Assembly: GCA_016187035.1 (NCBI GenBank)
Contig: JACPKL010000001.1
Coordinates: 142,607-179,332 of the forward strand
Direction of reading: 5' to 3'
Length of the DNA stretch: 36,726 nt
From: Candidatus Daviesbacteria bacterium
GTDB taxonomy: Bacteria > Patescibacteriota > Microgenomatia > Daviesbacterales > UBA10151
Every line of letters begins with the position of its first letter. The first letter of the stretch is position 1. Positions 23,161-31,361 of this stretch are shown in pieces. The notes below the pieces were generated by a model, which did no database searches, was not told the origin of the DNA, and saw only the letters and a program-made list of their open reading frames with translations. The position numbers and the translations under genes are program-made.

Positions 23161-24761
23161 ATGATGCTACTGGAGACTGGGAATGGCACAAAGTGGAAAA
23201 GACCATGAATATGGGGATACAGGAAGTGTTTAAGATCTATACCAGGTCCGGTCTATCAATTGAAACCACAGAAAATCATCCTTATTTAGTTAGAATGAAA
23301 GCTGGTAAACCAGAAACCTTACCTTTGGGTGGAACTTTTGAGGTAGACCAGTCTCCAAAAATTGAGCAGATGACTAAAGATAGCTTCATAGCTATCGCTT
23401 CTACTGCTTATCCAGATCAAGCTTATGTACTAAAAATACGGAAAGGTGTCAAAAGACAACTTCTTAATCAGTTCAAATCTAAAAAAACTAAAAATTTCGC
23501 TCCAATGCTTTTTGGAAGAAGTATAGCTCTCCTTATTAAACTGGCCCGGATCTCGCCTGACAGATTAATTATTGATAAAGATTTTCCCGGATATAACAGT
23601 TTGGTGGAAGAGATGATTATTCAATCATTGCCTAAAGTGAGTATTGAGTTTAAGTCAGTTGGGAAAAACTCCCCTGCACATATAGCTGCATTTTCTTTTG
23701 TCAGTAAGAAAGAAGAGCATAAAAAAACGACCGTGATTCCTTTTGAGGGAACTATAGCGGCGCTGCACCCTGAGTTTCACAGGGATTGGCCAGTTGTCGA
23801 AGCGGATTTCGGAGTATCTCCGAAAGGATCTTCGCTCCCCGCACACGGTCTGTTTTCTTCCTTATATCATAAAAGGCAAGGTTTGTCAAGAAAAGACACA
23901 GCATGGACTAAAGTAGCCCAACTTAAACCAGGGATGATAATTGCCACCCTCAGAGGATGGGAGCCAATTAGAACTATTCATTCTACCAACAGAAAACTTA
24001 CCTATGATTTACAGATTGCTAATACTCATAACTTTGTAGGTAATAATATAGTTGCTCACAATACCTATTTAAATGGTAATTTAGGATTAGGTATCCAAGC
24101 TCCAAGTTCCAAGCTCCAAATTCTAGGTGATGGTACAGGCACTGGAGTCCAACTGTTAACCCAAAATAACACCCAGACTAACTTTGGATTATCTGTTTTA
24201 GATAATGGTAATGTTGGTATTGGGACAACTGCTCCTAGCGTACAGTTCCAGGTGGGGTCGACTAATTATGGAGGAAATACTGATATTTATGTAAGAGATG
24301 GGTCTAGTAGCGATCTGAGAGTTCGATACGATGATACTTATATTAATAGTATTAATGAGAGAAGCATGAATGTTGCAAATAATGATTTTATACTTAGTAC
24401 TTCTGGTGGTGTAAGTAATAGAGAGATGATTTTTAAGCCTAGATCTACTGAAGCCATGAGGATCTCAGGTGTGGGCAACGTTGGCATTGGATTTACCTCT
24501 CCTGCAGCCAAGCTGGATGTGATGGGGACAGCCTTACTTAGAGGCTCCTCTACTACCACTGGTTTAGCTGTGACTGCTGCTGGTAATGTGGGGGTTGGGA
24601 CTACTTCTCCTCTGGCTAACCTGCATGTTGTAGGACAGTGTGTGACAGGAGATACATTGTTAAAGCGCAGGAGAAGAAAGCGCAGGACGATGGATGATGG
24701 AGAGATAGAAGATGGTGATTTGAAGATGGAACCATCCTCTACCATCTACCGTCAATTCTGA
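23151..24761 (+). CDS. Fibre segment 2: rest of intein 2, repeats, start of intein 3
   Basis: 536 residues in the second frame. It continues intein 2 from block A2/B to the HN end, then fibre repeats (TYLNGNLGLGI and NVGIGTTAPS), then NVGVGTTSPLANLHVVGQ and the start of intein 3, and stops after KMEPSSTIYRQF. There is no start codon with a ribosome binding site; it would be made only with a frameshift or as a separate product from TTG. Confidence 0.6.
23721..23855 (-). ncRNA. Minus-strand small RNA in intein 2 (cloverleaf-like)
   Basis: Promoter TTGACA-17-TATAAG (23861-23889). About 135 nt: closing helix GACCGTG/CACGGTC (23844-23850 with 23729-23735), a long hairpin CGAAG...TTTCGGAG-ATA-CTCCGAAA...CTTCG, a hairpin CCCTG-TGAAACT-CAGGG with a 7-nt loop, and a hairpin GTTCC-CTCAAAA-GGAAT directly against the closing helix. 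It ends in T7 (plus-strand A-run 23721-23727). Four helices around one junction give a tRNA-like outline, but no tRNA identity is visible. Confidence 0.75.
23861..23889 (-). promoter_or_regulatory. Minus-strand promoter in intein 2
   Basis: Perfect TTGACA (23884-23889), 17-nt spacer, TATAAG (23861-23866). Confidence 0.8.
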
Positions 24762-27700
24762 TAATTATATTTATGATGAAGTCCGTATTGACCAAATCCA
24801 GCCTGGTGATGAGATATTAACTTTGGATGAAAGTACTGGCAGATTTATAACCTCTAAAGTTAAAGGCTTAATGGATATGGGTAAAAAAGATATCATAAAG
24901 ATAACAACTGCATCAGGTAAGAGTATCAGAACCACTTCTGAACACCCGTATCTTATAAGGAAAGAGGAGAAAAACCAGGAGGAAGACTTTAACACCAATA
25001 TTTTGTATCATCATAGCTTTGAGCATATCCAAAATATTGCAGAAAGTTTTTATAAGGAGGTTTTGGAAGGAGAGTCTGTTAAAGTCCCATCTCTTGGTAA
25101 TGCCGAAGTTTACTTCAGCCGTGAGGGCTGGAACCACTTAGTTGAGGAAAAGAAAAGCAGGTTTGAAGTTATGGCCAGATTTTTTGGGTTACCAAAAATA
25201 CTGCCACTTTTGCTGCTAGCCAAAGATGCTTCTTATGAAAAATCAAGGTCAGAGCCAGGAACCTATTTTTGGGCTTTGCAAGGGATTGTTGAAGGGGTCT
25301 GGGTCAAGGTGATTATCAGAAAAACTAAAGATAAACCCAAACACTTTTATTCTATTATTTGGAAGGGTGAGGAACACAGAAGTGAAGTAAAAAATGCCAT
25401 CAAAAAAGGTGCTGTCTCTCGCTTGTATCCGCGACGTCAGGCTTGGGATAAATCCCTCACCTTCAGCACCTTTAACTGGAATAAGTATACCACATTTGTC
25501 AACAAGTTACAAGTTACACACCTTCCAGGTGAGAAAAATGCCTTACACCTGGAAGGTGGGGGAAAATGGATTAAGGTAAAAGATCTGCAAATTGGAGCAG
25601 AGATTGCCACCATAGACGGCTGGGAAGAGATTACTACTATAGAACACCTGCCAAGAGAACAGGTATTTGATATAGAAGTAGCTAATACCCATAACTTTGT
25701 AGGTAATAATATAGTTGCCCACAATACATATATTACTGGTAATTTAGGACTGGGTATAGCTTCACCCCAAACTAAACTACATCTGTTGGGCTCAGGTACA
25801 GGTACTGGAGTTAATCTGTTAACCCAGAATAATACCCAGACTAACTTTGGTTTATCTGTTTTAGATAATGGTAACGTCGGCATTGGGACCTCAGCTCCTG
25901 GAGGGACATTAGCAGTCACCTCATCCAACACCACTGGTACCACTACTTCTTCTGCTTTTTCCTTTTCCACTAACTCCTTAACCACTGGAACAGGCTTATA
26001 TCTGGCCTCATCTACTATCACCACAGGGACTTTATTTTCTTTAGCCTCTACCTCTACAGTCTTTTCTTCAGGCTATTTGTTTAACCTGGATTGGTCTCCC
26101 ACTTCTTCTGTGACTGCTTCAGGGGATTTATTCAGGATTAATATTGGTTCAAATGGCACTACCACCGGGAACTTGTTTGATATAGAGGATAACACTTCCT
26201 CCCTGTTTTCTGTCTCAGAAGCCCAGATAGTCTCTTCTTTACCTCACTCTTTCACAGCCCCTGGTGATGTTTCGATAGCTTATGATATAGTTTTTACTAA
26301 TCCGACCTCTTCTTTTATTAAATCCCAGGGCCCCCTGGTTTTATCAGCAGGGGAAGTTTATAACTCCTCTAACCTGACCTTACAGACCTTTAATTCAGGC
26401 AAGCTGGTGTTTGACCTGCCTGGAGGGGTGAGTTTTAACCAGCAGCAAAGCTGGAGGCTGCCCTCTTCCACCTGGGCTTTGGACTTCCAAAACACCTCAG
26501 GCACCCAGATCTTAAACTTTGATAGCACTAATGCCAGGGTGGGGATAGGTACTACCGGGCCTGTGGCTATGTTTAATATAGCTTCCACCACAGCAGTAGA
26601 TTTATTTAGGGTGGATGATAATGGCCGGGGAGATACCAGCCCCTTTGTGATAGACCAATCAGGTAATGTTGGTATAGCCAACTCAGCCCCCTCATTTAAT
26701 CTAGATGTGGTAGGTACAGGCAGATTGTCTTCTAACCTGGCTGTTGGCGGAGCCGGCTTAATAGGCTTTACTACCACTGCTACTGCTCCATCTTCAGGTT
26801 TGGCTGTTTCTGGGAATGTGGGAGTGGGGACTACCTCTCCATTACAGGCCCTTCATGTTGTAGGACAGTGTGTAGTTGGAGAAACAAAACTTAAAAGAAG
26901 GAGAAGAAGAAAGGGCAAGAATGGGCAGTGGATAGATGAATGGGAAGAAGTCCCAATCAAAGATATTAAAGCGGGTGATGAAATCCTGACCCTTGATGAA
27001 ACTAGCGGAGAGTTCGTGGTCCAAAAAGTTGAGAAACTGCTGGACATGGGAATAAAGGAAATCTACCAGCTGACAACAGCAACCGGAAAGATTATCAGCA
27101 CAACCAGCAACCACCCATACCTGGTAGCACCCAAAATAAATTCGGGCAAAGTTGCTATTTTTGTTGATGCTGCCAATTTTGAAATAAGTGCCAAACTTAA
27201 TCACCTGACCTTTGATTACAAAGATATAATCAAAACCTTCTTCCCCAACAAAGAAAAAGTTGACTTCCGTTATTACACAGTTGATTTTGAAACCTCCGGG
27301 CAAAGACGCTTCCTGGGTTACCTGGATATCCTGGGCAGCCAGATTGTAACCAAGGCAGCCAAAGTGATTAAAGAGTCTGGTAAACTTGACGAGCACAAAG
27401 CCAATTTTGATGTGGAGATTTCCGTTGATGCAGCCTTAACTAAAGATAGTTTTGATACCATGGTGCTCTTTTCCGGAGATTCAGACTTTACCTACCTGGT
27501 AACTAAGTTGCAGGAATTAGGCAAAAGAGTGGTGGTTATTTCCCCCTGGAGAACCACTGCCAGAGAACTAAGAAAAGCTGCTGATTTGTATCTTGATCTT
27601 TATCATATGCCGTTTGTAGACAATAGAAAAAGGCCCCGAAGGGCCTCTCAAAACCGCTTTTTAGACGGTATGCCTATATTACAACAAGTTTATCCGTTTG

Positions 27701-30015
27701 TCAAGAAGGGCAAGTGGACCAAAGTTTCTGGACTTAGGGCTGGTCAGATGATTGCTACGGTTGGTGAAAACGGCAAACCGGTTTTTGAAAAGGTGGTCTC
27801 TATCAAGAAAACCAAAGCAGAACAAGTCTTTGATATAGAAGTAGAAGGCACCCATAATTTTGTCGGTAATAATATAGTAGCCCATAATACATATATTACT
27901 GGTAATGTAGGACTGGGGATAGCTTCACCCCAAACTAAACTACATCTGTTGGGCTCAGGAACAGGTACAGGAGTCCAACTATTAACCCAAAACTCCACCC
28001 AGACTAACTTTGGATTATCTGTACTGGATAATGGTAATGTCGGAATTGGGACTACAGCTCCTGGAGGAACATTGGCAGTCACCTCATCCAACACCACTGG
28101 TACCACTACTTCTTCTGCTTTTTCCTTTTCCACTAACTCCTTAACCACAGGTACTGGATTATACCTGGCCTCATCTACCATCACCACAGGAACATTATTT
28201 TCTTTAGCTTCTACCTCAACAGTTTTTTCTTCAGGATATTTATTTAACCTGGATTGGTCTCCCACTTCTTCTGTGACTGCTTCAGGAGATTTATTCAGGA
28301 TTAATATTGGTAGTAATGGTACCACCACTGGTAATTTGTTTGATATTGAAGATAATACTTCCTCACTCTTTTCTGTTTCTGAAGCCCAGATAGTTTCCTC
28401 CCTGCCTCATTCTTTCACTGCCCCTGGAGATGTTTCTATAGCTTATGATCTTACTTTTACCAATCCCACCGCCTCATATATTAAATCCCAGGGGCCGCTA
28501 TATCTAACAGCCGGGGAGGTTTTTGGCTCCTCTGATTTAACCTTACAGACCTATAACTTAGGTGATATTGTCCTTGATTCCCCTGGAGGGGTGACTTTAA
28601 ACCAGCAGCAAACCTGGACTTTAGCCAATACCTCCACCTGGGCCTGGGATATCCAGAATTCCTCTGGCACCCAGATTATGAACTTTGATACCACCAATGC
28701 CAGGGTGGGAATTGGACGGACTAATCCAGGCTCTACTTTGGGGGTAAATGGTAATACTATTTTAGGTGCATCCTTTATAGGCAGTGCTGCTCCCTCTAAT
28801 GGTTTAGCTATACAGGGTAATGTAGGAATAGGAGCAACTACTGCTAATTCTAATTTAGTAGTGGTAGGTAATGCTAATATTGGTTCTGCTTACTCCGGGG
28901 TAACAGCACCATCTAATGGATTATTAGTCCAGGGTAATGTAGGAATAGGAACAACAGGCTTAGGTGGTAATGGTAACTTTAACTTAGATGTCTGGGGTAC
29001 AGCCAGGATAACAGGAGCTTTAACATTAAATGGTAATTTAACTAACTCTGCTACATTTTTAGCCTCAGATGGATCTGCTGCTGCTCCTTCATATTCTTTC
29101 TCCTCTGATACTGATACAGGGTTATATAGATATGCTGCTAATTCATTAGCTTTAGTCACAGGAGGAATAGGATCTCAAACATTATCCTTAAACTCCTCTG
29201 GTAATGTAGGAGTAGGGACTACTTCCCCTTTAGCTAACCTGCATGTTGTAGGCCAGTGTGTGGCTGAAGGAACATTAATCAAAAGAAGAAGACGCAGGAG
29301 AAAGACGATGGATGATGGAGAGATAGAAGATGGTGATTTGAAGATAGAAGATAGAAAGGTAGACAAAAATAATCTATCTTCTAATCCTCAAAATACTACC
29401 ATCCATCCTCTACCATCTATTGTCGGTGATTATATTTATGAGGATATTCCTGTTGAAGATATTAAGAGTGGGGATGAAGTATTATCTTTAAATGATGTTA
29501 CTGGGCAGTGGGAATGGCACGAAGTAGAACAAACTATGGATAAAGGGACACAGACTGTATATAGGCTAGAGACAGAGGGTGGTAAATGGATAGAAACTAC
29601 CTCAGAGCATCCATATTTGGTAAAAGAAGAAGAGAATAGAAAAACACAAAAAACCCGCCTTTCAGCGGATTCTTTGACGAATAGCACAATTGATACTTAT
29701 GCTTTCGGACTGTCGGCTAATAGCGTACCACAAAATCTGAACTTTGTCAAATCAGACAGTGGACCTGAGGGGAATCGGACCCCTGCTACTCGAATTGACA
29801 GTCCGAAAGCCGTACCAACGGCAGGCCCACTAGTTTCATTATCTCAAAATACCAATCTTCCTTCAATCTCGAAGTGGCTGAAAGTTTTCCAGATTAAGGC
29901 AGGAATGGAGGTAGCTACCTTCCCCTCTTCTGTCATTGCGAGGAGTGGCAACGATCACGACGTGGCAATCCATAAAACAGATTCCCACGGTCGCCAAGGC
30001 GACCTCGGAATGTAG
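24748..30015 (+). CDS. Fibre segment 3: intein 3, repeats, complete intein 4, broken intein 5
   Basis: The longest segment, about 1755 residues. It holds most of intein 3, a fibre block (25894-26286), intact intein 4 with a NYN payload, a nearly identical fibre block (28057-28449), more NVGIGTT repeats and the first two thirds of intein 5. It ends at TAG 30013 inside an inserted dispersed repeat. Homologous reading begins at 24748, before the first possible TTG start (24823). Confidence 0.7.
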   Translation, partial: TVNSDNYIYDEVRIDQIQPGDEILTLDESTGRFITSKVKGLMDMGKKDIIKITTASGKSIRTTSEHPYLIRKEEKNQEEDFNTNILYHHSFEHIQNIAESFYKEVLEGESVKVPSLGNAEVYFSREGWNHLVEEKKSRFEVMARFFGLPKILPLLLLAKDASYEKSRSEPGTYFWALQGIVEGVWVKVIIRKTKDKPKHFYSIIWKGEEHRSEVKNAIKKGAVSRLYPRRQAWDKSLTFSTFNWNKYTTFVNKLQVTHLPGEKNALHLEGGGKWIKVKDLQIGAEIATIDGWEEITTIEHLPREQVFDIEVANTHNFVGNNIVAHNTYITGNLGLGIASPQTKLHLLGSGTGTGVNLLTQNNTQTNFGLSVLDNGNVGIGTSAPGGTLAVTSSNTTGTTTSSAFSFSTNSLTTGTGLYLASSTITTGTLFSLASTSTVFSSGYLFNLDWSPTSSVTASGDLFRINIGSNGTTTGNLFDIEDNTSSLFSVSEAQIVSSLPHSFTAPGDVSIAYDIVFTNPTSSFIKSQGPLVLSAGEVYNSSNLTLQTFNSGKLVFDLPGGVSFNQQQSWRLPSSTWALDFQNTSGTQILNFDSTNARVGIGTTGPVAMFNIASTTAVDLFRVDDNGRGDTSPFVIDQSGNVGIANSAPSFNLDVVGTGRLSSNLAVGGAGLIGFTTTATAPSSGLAVSGNVGVGTTSPLQALHVVGQCVVGETKLKRRRRRKGKNGQWIDEWEEVPIKDIKAGDEILTLDETSGEFVVQKVEKLLDMGIKEIYQLTTATGKIISTTSNHPYLVAPKINSGKVAIFVDAANFEISAKLNHLTFDYKDIIKTFFPNKEKVDFRYYTVDFETSGQRRFLGYLDILGSQIVTKAAKVIKESGKLDEHKANFDVEISVDAALTKDSFDTMVLFSGDSDFTYLVTKLQELGKRVVVISPWRTTARELRKAADLYLDLYHMPFVDNRKRPRRASQNRFLDGMPILQQVYPFVKKGKWTKVSGLRAGQMIATVGENGKPVFEKVVSIKKTKAEQVFDIEVEGTHNFVGNNIVAHNTYITGNVGLGIASPQTKLHLLGSGTGTGVQLLTQNSTQTNFGLSVLDNGNVGIGTTAPGGTLAVTSSNTTGTTTSSAFSFSTNSLTTGTGLYLASSTITTGTLFSLASTSTVFSSGYLFNLDWSPTSSVTASGDLFRINIGSNGTTTGNLFDIEDNTSSLFSVSEAQIVSSLPHSFTAPGDVSIAYDLTFTNPTASYIKSQGPLYLTAGEVFGSSDLTLQTYNLGDIVLDSPGGVTLNQQQTWTLANTSTWAWDIQNSSGTQIMNFDTTNARVGIGRTNPGSTLGVNGNTILGASFIGSAAPSNGLAIQGNVGIGATTANSNLVVVGNANIGSAYSGVTAPSNGLLVQGNVGIGTTGLGGNGNFNLDVWGTARITGALTLNGNLTNSATFLASDGSAAAPSYSFSSDTDTGLYRYAANSLALVTGGIGSQTLSLNSSGNVGVGTTSPLANLHVVGQCVAEGTLIKRRRRRRKTMDDGEIEDGDLKIEDRKVDKNNLSSNPQNTTIHPLPSIVGDYIYEDIPVEDIKSGDEVLSLNDVTGQWEWHEVEQTMDKGTQTVYRLETEGGKWIETTSEHPYLVKEEENRKTQKTRLSADSLTNSTIDTYAFGLSANSVPQNLNFVKSDSGPEGNRTPATRIDSPKAVPTAGPLVSLSQNTNLPSISKWLKVFQIKAGMEVATFPSSVIARSGNDHDVAIHKTDSHGRQGDLGM
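25402..25478 (-). ncRNA. Minus-strand small RNA in intein 3
   Basis: Closing helix of 10 bp AAAGGTGCTG/CAGCACCTTT (25464-25473 with 25405-25414), a hairpin GGGA-TTTA-TCCC and a hairpin TCGC-GGATACAA-GCGA. It ends in a T-run (plus-strand A-run 25402-25407). It shares GATAC-x-AGCG-x-G with the intein 1 RNA, so the two may be homologous. Confidence 0.65.
25484..25512 (-). promoter_or_regulatory. Minus-strand promoter in intein 3
   Basis: TTGTAA (25507-25512), 17-nt spacer, TATACT (25484-25489) with a TGG extension. Confidence 0.65.
25528..25560. repeat. Inverted repeat upstream of the intein 3 RNA promoter
   Basis: CACCTTCCAGGT and ACCTGGAAGGTG form perfect 12-bp arms separated by about 15 nt. 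It is coding in intein 3. Confidence 0.7.
25894..26286 (+). repeat. Fibre block copy A (131 residues)
   Basis: Starts APGGTLAVTS and ends DVSIAYD. The protein is identical over 131 residues to copy B, but the DNA differs at many third codon positions. Downstream sequence is similar but diverged. Confidence 0.9.
27627..27646 (-). terminator. UUCG-loop Rho-independent terminator on the minus strand
   Basis: Six GC-rich base pairs, a TTCG tetraloop and T5, inside a plus-strand coding region. Confidence 0.8.
27627..27670 (-). ncRNA. Minus-strand small RNA in intein 4
   Basis: About 45 nt. Promoter TTGACA-17-TAATAT. The body has ACCG/CGGT and the terminator AGGCCC-TTCG-GGGCCT followed by T5 (27627-27646). 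It is the shortest of the seven. Confidence 0.7.
27676..27704 (-). promoter_or_regulatory. Minus-strand promoter in intein 4
   Basis: Perfect TTGACA (27699-27704), 17-nt spacer, TAATAT (27676-27681). Confidence 0.75.
28057..28449 (+). repeat. Fibre block copy B (131 residues)
   Basis: Same protein as copy A over 131 residues with many synonymous differences. It follows intein 4, as copy A follows intein 3. Confidence 0.9.
29646..29848 (-). ncRNA. 203-bp RNA module, copy in intein 5
   Basis: Minus-strand order: promoter a (TTGAAG-17-GATAAT, 29838-29866), a tRNA-like fold (29760-29828), promoter b (TTGACA-17-TACGCT, 29722-29750), a short RNA, and a terminator TCCGC-TGAAA-GGCGGG-T6 (29648-29669). 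The short RNA contains GACAGTCCGAAAGC, perfectly complementary over 14 nt to the anticodon-arm region of the tRNA-like part. The same module of equal length is in intein 7. Confidence 0.75.
29760..29828 (-). ncRNA. tRNA-like element (69 nt), copy 1
   Basis: Acceptor-like helix GGGCCTG/CAGGTCC (extendable to 9 bp), mini D-arm CCG-TTGGTA-CGG, anticodon-like arm TCGGA-CTGTCAA-TTCGA (GUC at the anticodon position) and T-arm-like AGGGG-TCCGATT-CCCCT. It lacks positions 8-9 and has a C at T-loop position 55. It is too irregular to call a functional tRNA. Confidence 0.6.
29931..30015. repeat. Dispersed GTCATTGCGAGGAG repeat breaking intein 5
   Basis: Contains TGTCATTGCGAGGAGTGGCA and ends with CTCGGAATG. 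It is the same family as in tsaD. It replaces the C-terminal half of intein 5 and brings in a stop codon. Confidence 0.8.
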
Positions 30016-31361
30016 GACTGGGGGCTAACTTTACAGGAGCTACCATCCCCTCTAATGGATTAGCTATCCAGGGTAATCTAGGTATAGGAACTACTACAGC
30101 TAATAATCCACTCTCTGTGGTAGGTGCTGCCAGTATTGGTAGTAGTTTTTATTCAGTCTCAGCACCTTCTAATGGGTTATTAGTAGAAGGTAATGTTGGT
30201 ATTGGGACCTCATTACCTACAGATAAACTTCATGTGATAGGAAGGCTAAACCTCGCCCTCGCCTCAACAGGTAACAATATTGCTATAGGACCTAATACTC
30301 TACCTAGTGTGACAACCGCAAGCTCGCTTATTGCGATTGGAAAAGATATTTACACTACAGTAACTACTGGAGCAGCTGATGGTATTATTATCGGAAATAA
30401 TGTTGGCAATTCAACGTTTAACCCTAACCTTAGAGTAAGAAATATTTATCTTGGTGACTCAGTCGCTAATGCAAACGAAGGGTATGACAATATCAATATC
30501 GGTCATTATAGCATGGGTAATAATAACTACCGCTCTATATTTATAGGAAACTATGTGGGGCAAACTTATGCACGCGCAACTGATTCTGTTTTGATAGGAT
30601 ATCAGGTAAATAATACTGGTGTAACCTTAACCAATGATGTAGCCGTGGGAGCGTATAGCATGTATAATGCTGCTGATGGAAGTAGCACTGCCAATAATAA
30701 CGTAGCTATTGGGTATAGAAGTCTTGCACAATTGCGAGTTGGTAGTAATAACGTAGCTATTGGGTATCGTGCTGCTGATTATGGATCGACAGATACATTC
30801 TCAAACAAACTATATATTGGTAATGACAATAGTGCAAGTGCCACCTTACTCTATGGTTCTTTTGTTGCCGATTCAGTTTTTGGTAATAAAAAATTCATAG
30901 GTCCTGGTGATGGAAGCACCACTAACTTAGGCTATGTAGGATATACATGGAGTAACGTTTATACTGATGCCTTAACATCAGGATTAGGATTATTCTCTGG
31001 AAATGTGGGAATTGGGACATCGGTAAGTTTAACAGTTAATCCTTTATCTGTTTTTGGTGGAGTGGGTATTGGCAACTCAGGGCCTAATGGCTTTTCCAAC
31101 TCCTTGGCTCCCTCTTTGGGTCTGGCTGTCCAGGGAAATGTAGGGGTTGGGACTACTTCTCCTCTGGCTAACCTGCATGTTGTAGGACAGTGTGTGACAG
31201 GAGATACATTGTTAAAGCGCAGGAGAAGAAAGCGCAGGACGATGGATGATGGAGAGATAGAAGATGGTGATTTGAAGATGGAACATCTACCGTCAATTCT
31301 GATAATTATATTTATGATGAAGTCCGTATTGACCAAATCCAGCCTGGTGACGAGATATTAA
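30009..31361 (+). CDS. Fibre segment 4: repeats and start of intein 6
   Basis: Continues the fibre after the damaged intein 5 (NVGLGANFTGATIPSNG) and contains a different beta-helical block rich in IGN, IGY and YRS repeats (NNVAIGYRSLAQL, NNVAIGYRAADYG), of the kind found in head-domain YadA-like or S74 fibres. It ends shortly after the Cys of intein 6 because of the frame break near 31289. Confidence 0.65.
   Translation, partial: NVGLGANFTGATIPSNGLAIQGNLGIGTTTANNPLSVVGAASIGSSFYSVSAPSNGLLVEGNVGIGTSLPTDKLHVIGRLNLALASTGNNIAIGPNTLPSVTTASSLIAIGKDIYTTVTTGAADGIIIGNNVGNSTFNPNLRVRNIYLGDSVANANEGYDNINIGHYSMGNNNYRSIFIGNYVGQTYARATDSVLIGYQVNNTGVTLTNDVAVGAYSMYNAADGSSTANNNVAIGYRSLAQLRVGSNNVAIGYRAADYGSTDTFSNKLYIGNDNSASATLLYGSFVADSVFGNKKFIGPGDGSTTNLGYVGYTWSNVYTDALTSGLGLFSGNVGIGTSVSLTVNPLSVFGGVGIGNSGPNGFSNSLAPSLGLAVQGNVGVGTTSPLANLHVVGQCVTGDTLLKRRRRKRRTMDDGEIEDGDLKMEHLPSILIIIFMMKSVLTKSSLVTRY

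Larger units (their letters stand above)
24639..25725 (+). other. Intein 3 (Hint) with BECR-like nuclease payload, frameshifted
   Basis: Starts CVTGDTLLKRRRRK; the frame breaks near 24748 and resumes as DNYIYDEVRIDQIQPGDE. Block B is TTSEHPYL; the end is NTHNFVGNNIVAHN with Thr +1. The insert (about 140 residues) contains SLGNAEVYFSREGWNHLVEE, RFFGLPKILPLLLLAKDA and HFYSIIWKGEEH. This order (GW-x-H helix, Arg-rich helix, strand FYSII) resembles phage Barnase-EndoU-ColicinE5/D-RelE (BECR) ribonucleases; the assignment is inferred. A small-RNA gene on the minus strand follows the payload. Confidence 0.65.
26869..27888 (+). other. Intein 4 (Hint) with NYN (LabA/DUF88) ribonuclease payload, intact
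   Basis: 340 residues. Starts CVVGETKLKRRRRRK; block A2 is KDIKAGDEILTLDETSGEF, block B is TTSNHPYL and block F is EVEGTHNFVGNNIVAHN, with Thr +1. All splicing residues are present and the frame is unbroken. The insert (about 160 residues) has KVAIFVDAANFE with the first Asp, LFSGDSDFTYLVTKLQ with the second, and TTARELRKAADLYLDL. This is the NYN/LabA PIN-like nuclease fold, usually an RNase, not a homing enzyme. A small-RNA gene with a strong terminator lies just after the NYN part on the other strand. This copy lacks the low-complexity segment seen in the other copies. Confidence 0.85.
29257..30012 (+). pseudogene. Intein 5 (Hint), C-terminal part lost, with tRNA-like RNA module
   Basis: Starts CVAEGTLIKRRRRRRK with the complete low-complexity segment, then EDIKSGDEVLSLNDVTG and TTSEHPYL. 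There is no nuclease payload. A 203-bp RNA module follows (29646-29848). The reading frame then enters the start of the C-terminal Hint (KWLKVFQIKAGMEVAT) and runs into a dispersed GTCATTGCGAGGAG repeat. The end with HN and Thr is missing; fibre sequence (NVGLGANFTGATIP) resumes in another frame. It cannot splice. Confidence 0.75.
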
